Part shown: one piece after another, positions 62,045 to 64,000 of the stretch
How positions within the stretch are numbered: the first letter of the stretch is position 1
How the letters are laid out: each line of letters begins with the position of its first letter
Source of the DNA: Streptomyces rubellomurinus
GTDB lineage: Bacteria; Actinomycetota; Actinomycetes; Streptomycetales; Streptomycetaceae
Reading direction: 5' to 3'
NCBI RefSeq assembly: GCF_000961885.1
Contig: NZ_JZKH01000015.1
Location: 47,017 to 111,016, forward strand
DNA length: 64,000 nucleotides
The notes under the pieces: generated by a model
Told to the model about the DNA's origin: nothing
The model's input: only the letters and a program-made list of their open reading frames with translations
The model's database searches: none
Translations under genes and position numbers: made by a program

Positions 62045-62392
62045 CCCGGCTCGTACGCGCCCTGCGGCTCCGGATCTGACCTAGTCGATCACCCTGCGGT
62101 GTCTTCGGACCCGCGGTGGCATTCGTGGGCTCGCTCCTGCTTCTGTTTACTCTCCGCGACGAGTAGCAGGAGCGGGCCGCCACGATGGGCCCGCCATGCC
62201 GGCAGCCGGAACCGCCCCACGGCCGGTGGCGGCCTCGATTGCCGGTCAGAAGACGGCTCGGCCGCGACCACCACGCGCTCACCAGTGCTGGAATTGTCGC
62301 TTGCCCTGCGACGATCCCTTGGCGCGGCGCAAGGGGCGGTCCGGAGCGAGACTATGGGAAACCCCTCCGCACGAGCCCTTGAGGCGATCACC

Positions 62393-63709
62393 ATGCCGAC
62401 CTCGACCCACGACCGTGGCCGCGTCTACCGGCGCTGCGGGTGCCGCGACGCCCAGCGCCGCCAGCTCGGCGCCCGCTGCCCCCACCTCGCCGCCGATCCC
62501 GGCCACGGCACCTGGACGTACGCCGTCGACGTCCCCTGGCCCGACCAGCGCCGCCACACCGTGCGCCGCGGCGGTTACCCCAACGAGTACGCCGCCCGCA
62601 ACGACCTCAAGCGTTTCCTCGACGGCCACGCCTACGGCTACAACCCCGACCCCCGCCAGACCCTCGGCGACTACCTGCTCGCCTGGCTCGCCGCCCAGGA
62701 GCTACGGCTCAGGCCCACCACGCTCGCCCGCTACCGCGCCTACGTCCACCAGGACCTGATCCCCGCGCTCGGCCGCATCCTCCTCGACGACCTCGCCTAC
62801 GAACACATCGACCACTACGCCCGCGCCCAGCTCAAAGCCGGCCGCGGCCGCGTCACCGTGCACCGCATCCTCGCCACCCTCTCCAGCGCCCTCGGCGCGG
62901 CCGTCGTCCGCCACCGCCTCGGCCACAACCCCGCCAAACCTGCGATCATCCCCCGACCGCCCACGCCGGAGCGCCGGATCTGGACCCCCGACGAAGCGGT
63001 CCGCTTCCTCGACTACACGAACGAGCACGACCCGCTGTTCGCCCACCTCGTCGAGCTGATCATCAACACCGGCATGCGCAAGGGCGAAGCCCTGGGCCTG
63101 CACTGGGATGACGTCCACCTCGACGAGGGCGTCCTGTTCGTCCGCTACACGCTCTCGTCGGTCGACAACCAGTACACCGTCCTGACCGCCCCCAAGACCC
63201 CCAGCAGCCTCACCTGGATCGCCATCAACGGCCGCGCCCGCCGAGCCCTCGAAGACCAGGCCGACCGCTACTTCCTCGGCCTCGCCATCCCCGCCCACGG
63301 TTACGTCTTCCAGCGCCACGGTCGCCCGCTCGACCCCCACTACGTGCTCAACCGCTTCCACAAACTGTGCGACCAGGCCGGCGTCCCCCGCATCGCCGTC
63401 CACGACCTGCGCCACCTCGCCACCACCCTCGCCCTCAACGGCGGCGTCCCGTTCGTGATCGTCTCCAAGACCCTGCGCCACCGCACCCTGTCAACCACCG
63501 CGAACATCTACAGCCACCTCACCCGCCAGGCAGCCCGCGAAGCCGTCGACGCCATCGCCCGCCTCCTCGACAGCGCCGAACTCACCCTCCACACCACCCA
63601 ACGCGCAGAGAGGCCAAGGAACCTGATCAACCAGTTCCGTGACCACCTCACCGGCCGCCGACGCAGGAACCGCCGCGAACACGCAGCTCACACCCCCATC
63701 CCGCTGTGA
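62393..63709 (+). CDS. Tyrosine-type integrase of the island (copy B)
   Basis: A 438-aa, apparently intact integrase. N-terminal arm GRVYRRCGCRDAQRRQLGAR; core-binding domain about 80-180; catalytic Arg in NTGMRKGEALGLHW, HxxR in VHDLRHLATT, and Tyr in ANIYSHLT. ATG 62,393 was chosen because its N-terminus and the preceding GAGGCGATCACC are shared with copy A. It ends 96 bp from the tRNA-Pro 3' end, the standard place for an integrase that uses this tRNA as attB, as in pSAM2-type elements. Confidence 0.93.
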   Translation: MPTSTHDRGRVYRRCGCRDAQRRQLGARCPHLAADPGHGTWTYAVDVPWPDQRRHTVRRGGYPNEYAARNDLKRFLDGHAYGYNPDPRQTLGDYLLAWLAAQELRLRPTTLARYRAYVHQDLIPALGRILLDDLAYEHIDHYARAQLKAGRGRVTVHRILATLSSALGAAVVRHRLGHNPAKPAIIPRPPTPERRIWTPDEAVRFLDYTNEHDPLFAHLVELIINTGMRKGEALGLHWDDVHLDEGVLFVRYTLSSVDNQYTVLTAPKTPSSLTWIAINGRARRALEDQADRYFLGLAIPAHGYVFQRHGRPLDPHYVLNRFHKLCDQAGVPRIAVHDLRHLATTLALNGGVPFVIVSKTLRHRTLSTTANIYSHLTRQAAREAVDAIARLLDSAELTLHTTQRAERPRNLINQFRDHLTGRRRRNRREHAAHTPIPL

Positions 63710-63752
63710 CCAGCGCGACCACCATGCGACCACCAGCTGACAAAACGCCAGA

Positions 63753-63784
63753 AGGCCGCCTCCACCAAGCGGTGGAAACGGCCT
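63753..63784 (+). terminator. Terminator of integrase B
   Basis: A two-part hairpin: outer arms AGGCCG/CGGCCT (63,753-63,758 / 63,779-63,784) and inner arms TCCACC/GGTGGA (63,761-63,766 / 63,771-63,776). It lies between the integrase stop and the att repeat. Confidence 0.55.
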
Positions 63785-63802
63785 ACGACCTGCGGCAATG
63801 CA

Positions 63803-63878
<76 letters not shown>

Positions 63879-64000
63879 TGGTCTCGGTGCCCGGCAGCGG
63901 GGCCTGGGGGGCTCTACTGTGGGCTTCTCGACCTTGTCTCCGGGCTGTCCCGGCGACATGGAAAACAATACAGCACGTCGGGGGGTGCTCGCTGCCAGGT

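Noticed and set aside
62099..62392. A longer N-terminus for integrase B
   Set aside because: The sequence before ATG 62,393 is not shared with the sister integrases, whose N-termini begin at the equivalent point.

Overview
The sequence looks like a Streptomyces chromosome arm. It has very high G+C with strong third-position GC bias, GTG starts, 4-bp start/stop overlaps, SARP and XRE/ImmA-type regulators, several TTA codons in secondary-metabolism genes, and many IS remnants. All functions below come from reading protein motifs; no database search was run.

Layout. (1) 0.4-4.3 kb: a stress/cold-type locus with a MerR-like regulator, a CBS protein, a DEAD-box RNA helicase, a cold-shock protein and a small conserved protein. 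(2) 4.3-5.6 kb: non-coding DNA with a 21-bp inverted repeat, then fragments of a TauD-type dioxygenase gene and a DUF255 gene. (3) 5.7-11.9 kb: a compact terpene locus made of two divergent, translationally coupled operons: a 7-TM protein resembling Pyr4/PaxB membrane cyclases, a class I terpene synthase, a P450 and a methyltransferase; opposite them a second methyltransferase and a polyprenyl diphosphate synthase. (4) 12.0-13.8 kb: a conserved hypothetical gene and a tyrosine integrase broken by an internal deletion, ending at a 44-bp copy of the 3' end of a tRNA-Pro gene. (5) 13.86-63.8 kb: about 50 kb lying between that copy and the intact tRNA-Pro(GGG) gene at 63,805-63,878. This is best read as an integrated genomic island with its own integrase (62,393-63,709) beside the tRNA.

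The island carries a large, apparently undescribed nonribosomal peptide cluster. sbnA/sbnB-type genes make L-2,3-diaminopropionate. Two NRPS proteins give five modules (A-T, C-A-T, C-A-T / C-A-T, C-A-T-TE). They are followed by an Asp/Glu-racemase-like protein, two aspartyl beta-hydroxylase-like proteins, an LDH2-family oxidoreductase, a stand-alone LanB-type (lantibiotic dehydratase N-domain) protein, MbtH, a cation/proton antiporter, a truncated SyrP-like dioxygenase, a gamma-glutamyltransferase and a SARP activator. On the other strand is a complete pyrrole-forming and halogenating cassette (carrier protein, prolyl-AMP ligase-like, prolyl-carrier dehydrogenase-like, FADH2 halogenase) together with a beta-lactamase-fold enzyme, plus an MFS exporter with an ArsR-type regulator. 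A reasonable working model is a halogenated pyrrole joined to a short Asp/Asn/Gly/Dap-type peptide with beta-hydroxylated residues.

The right part of the island holds an intact IS630-family element, a second SARP, an XRE/ImmA/membrane-protein/P450 operon, and IS5, IS256 and hypothetical-gene remnants before the integrase. The pairing of 'hypothetical gene plus integrase' at both island ends, each copy damaged differently, suggests tandem integration of related elements at one tRNA-Pro site.
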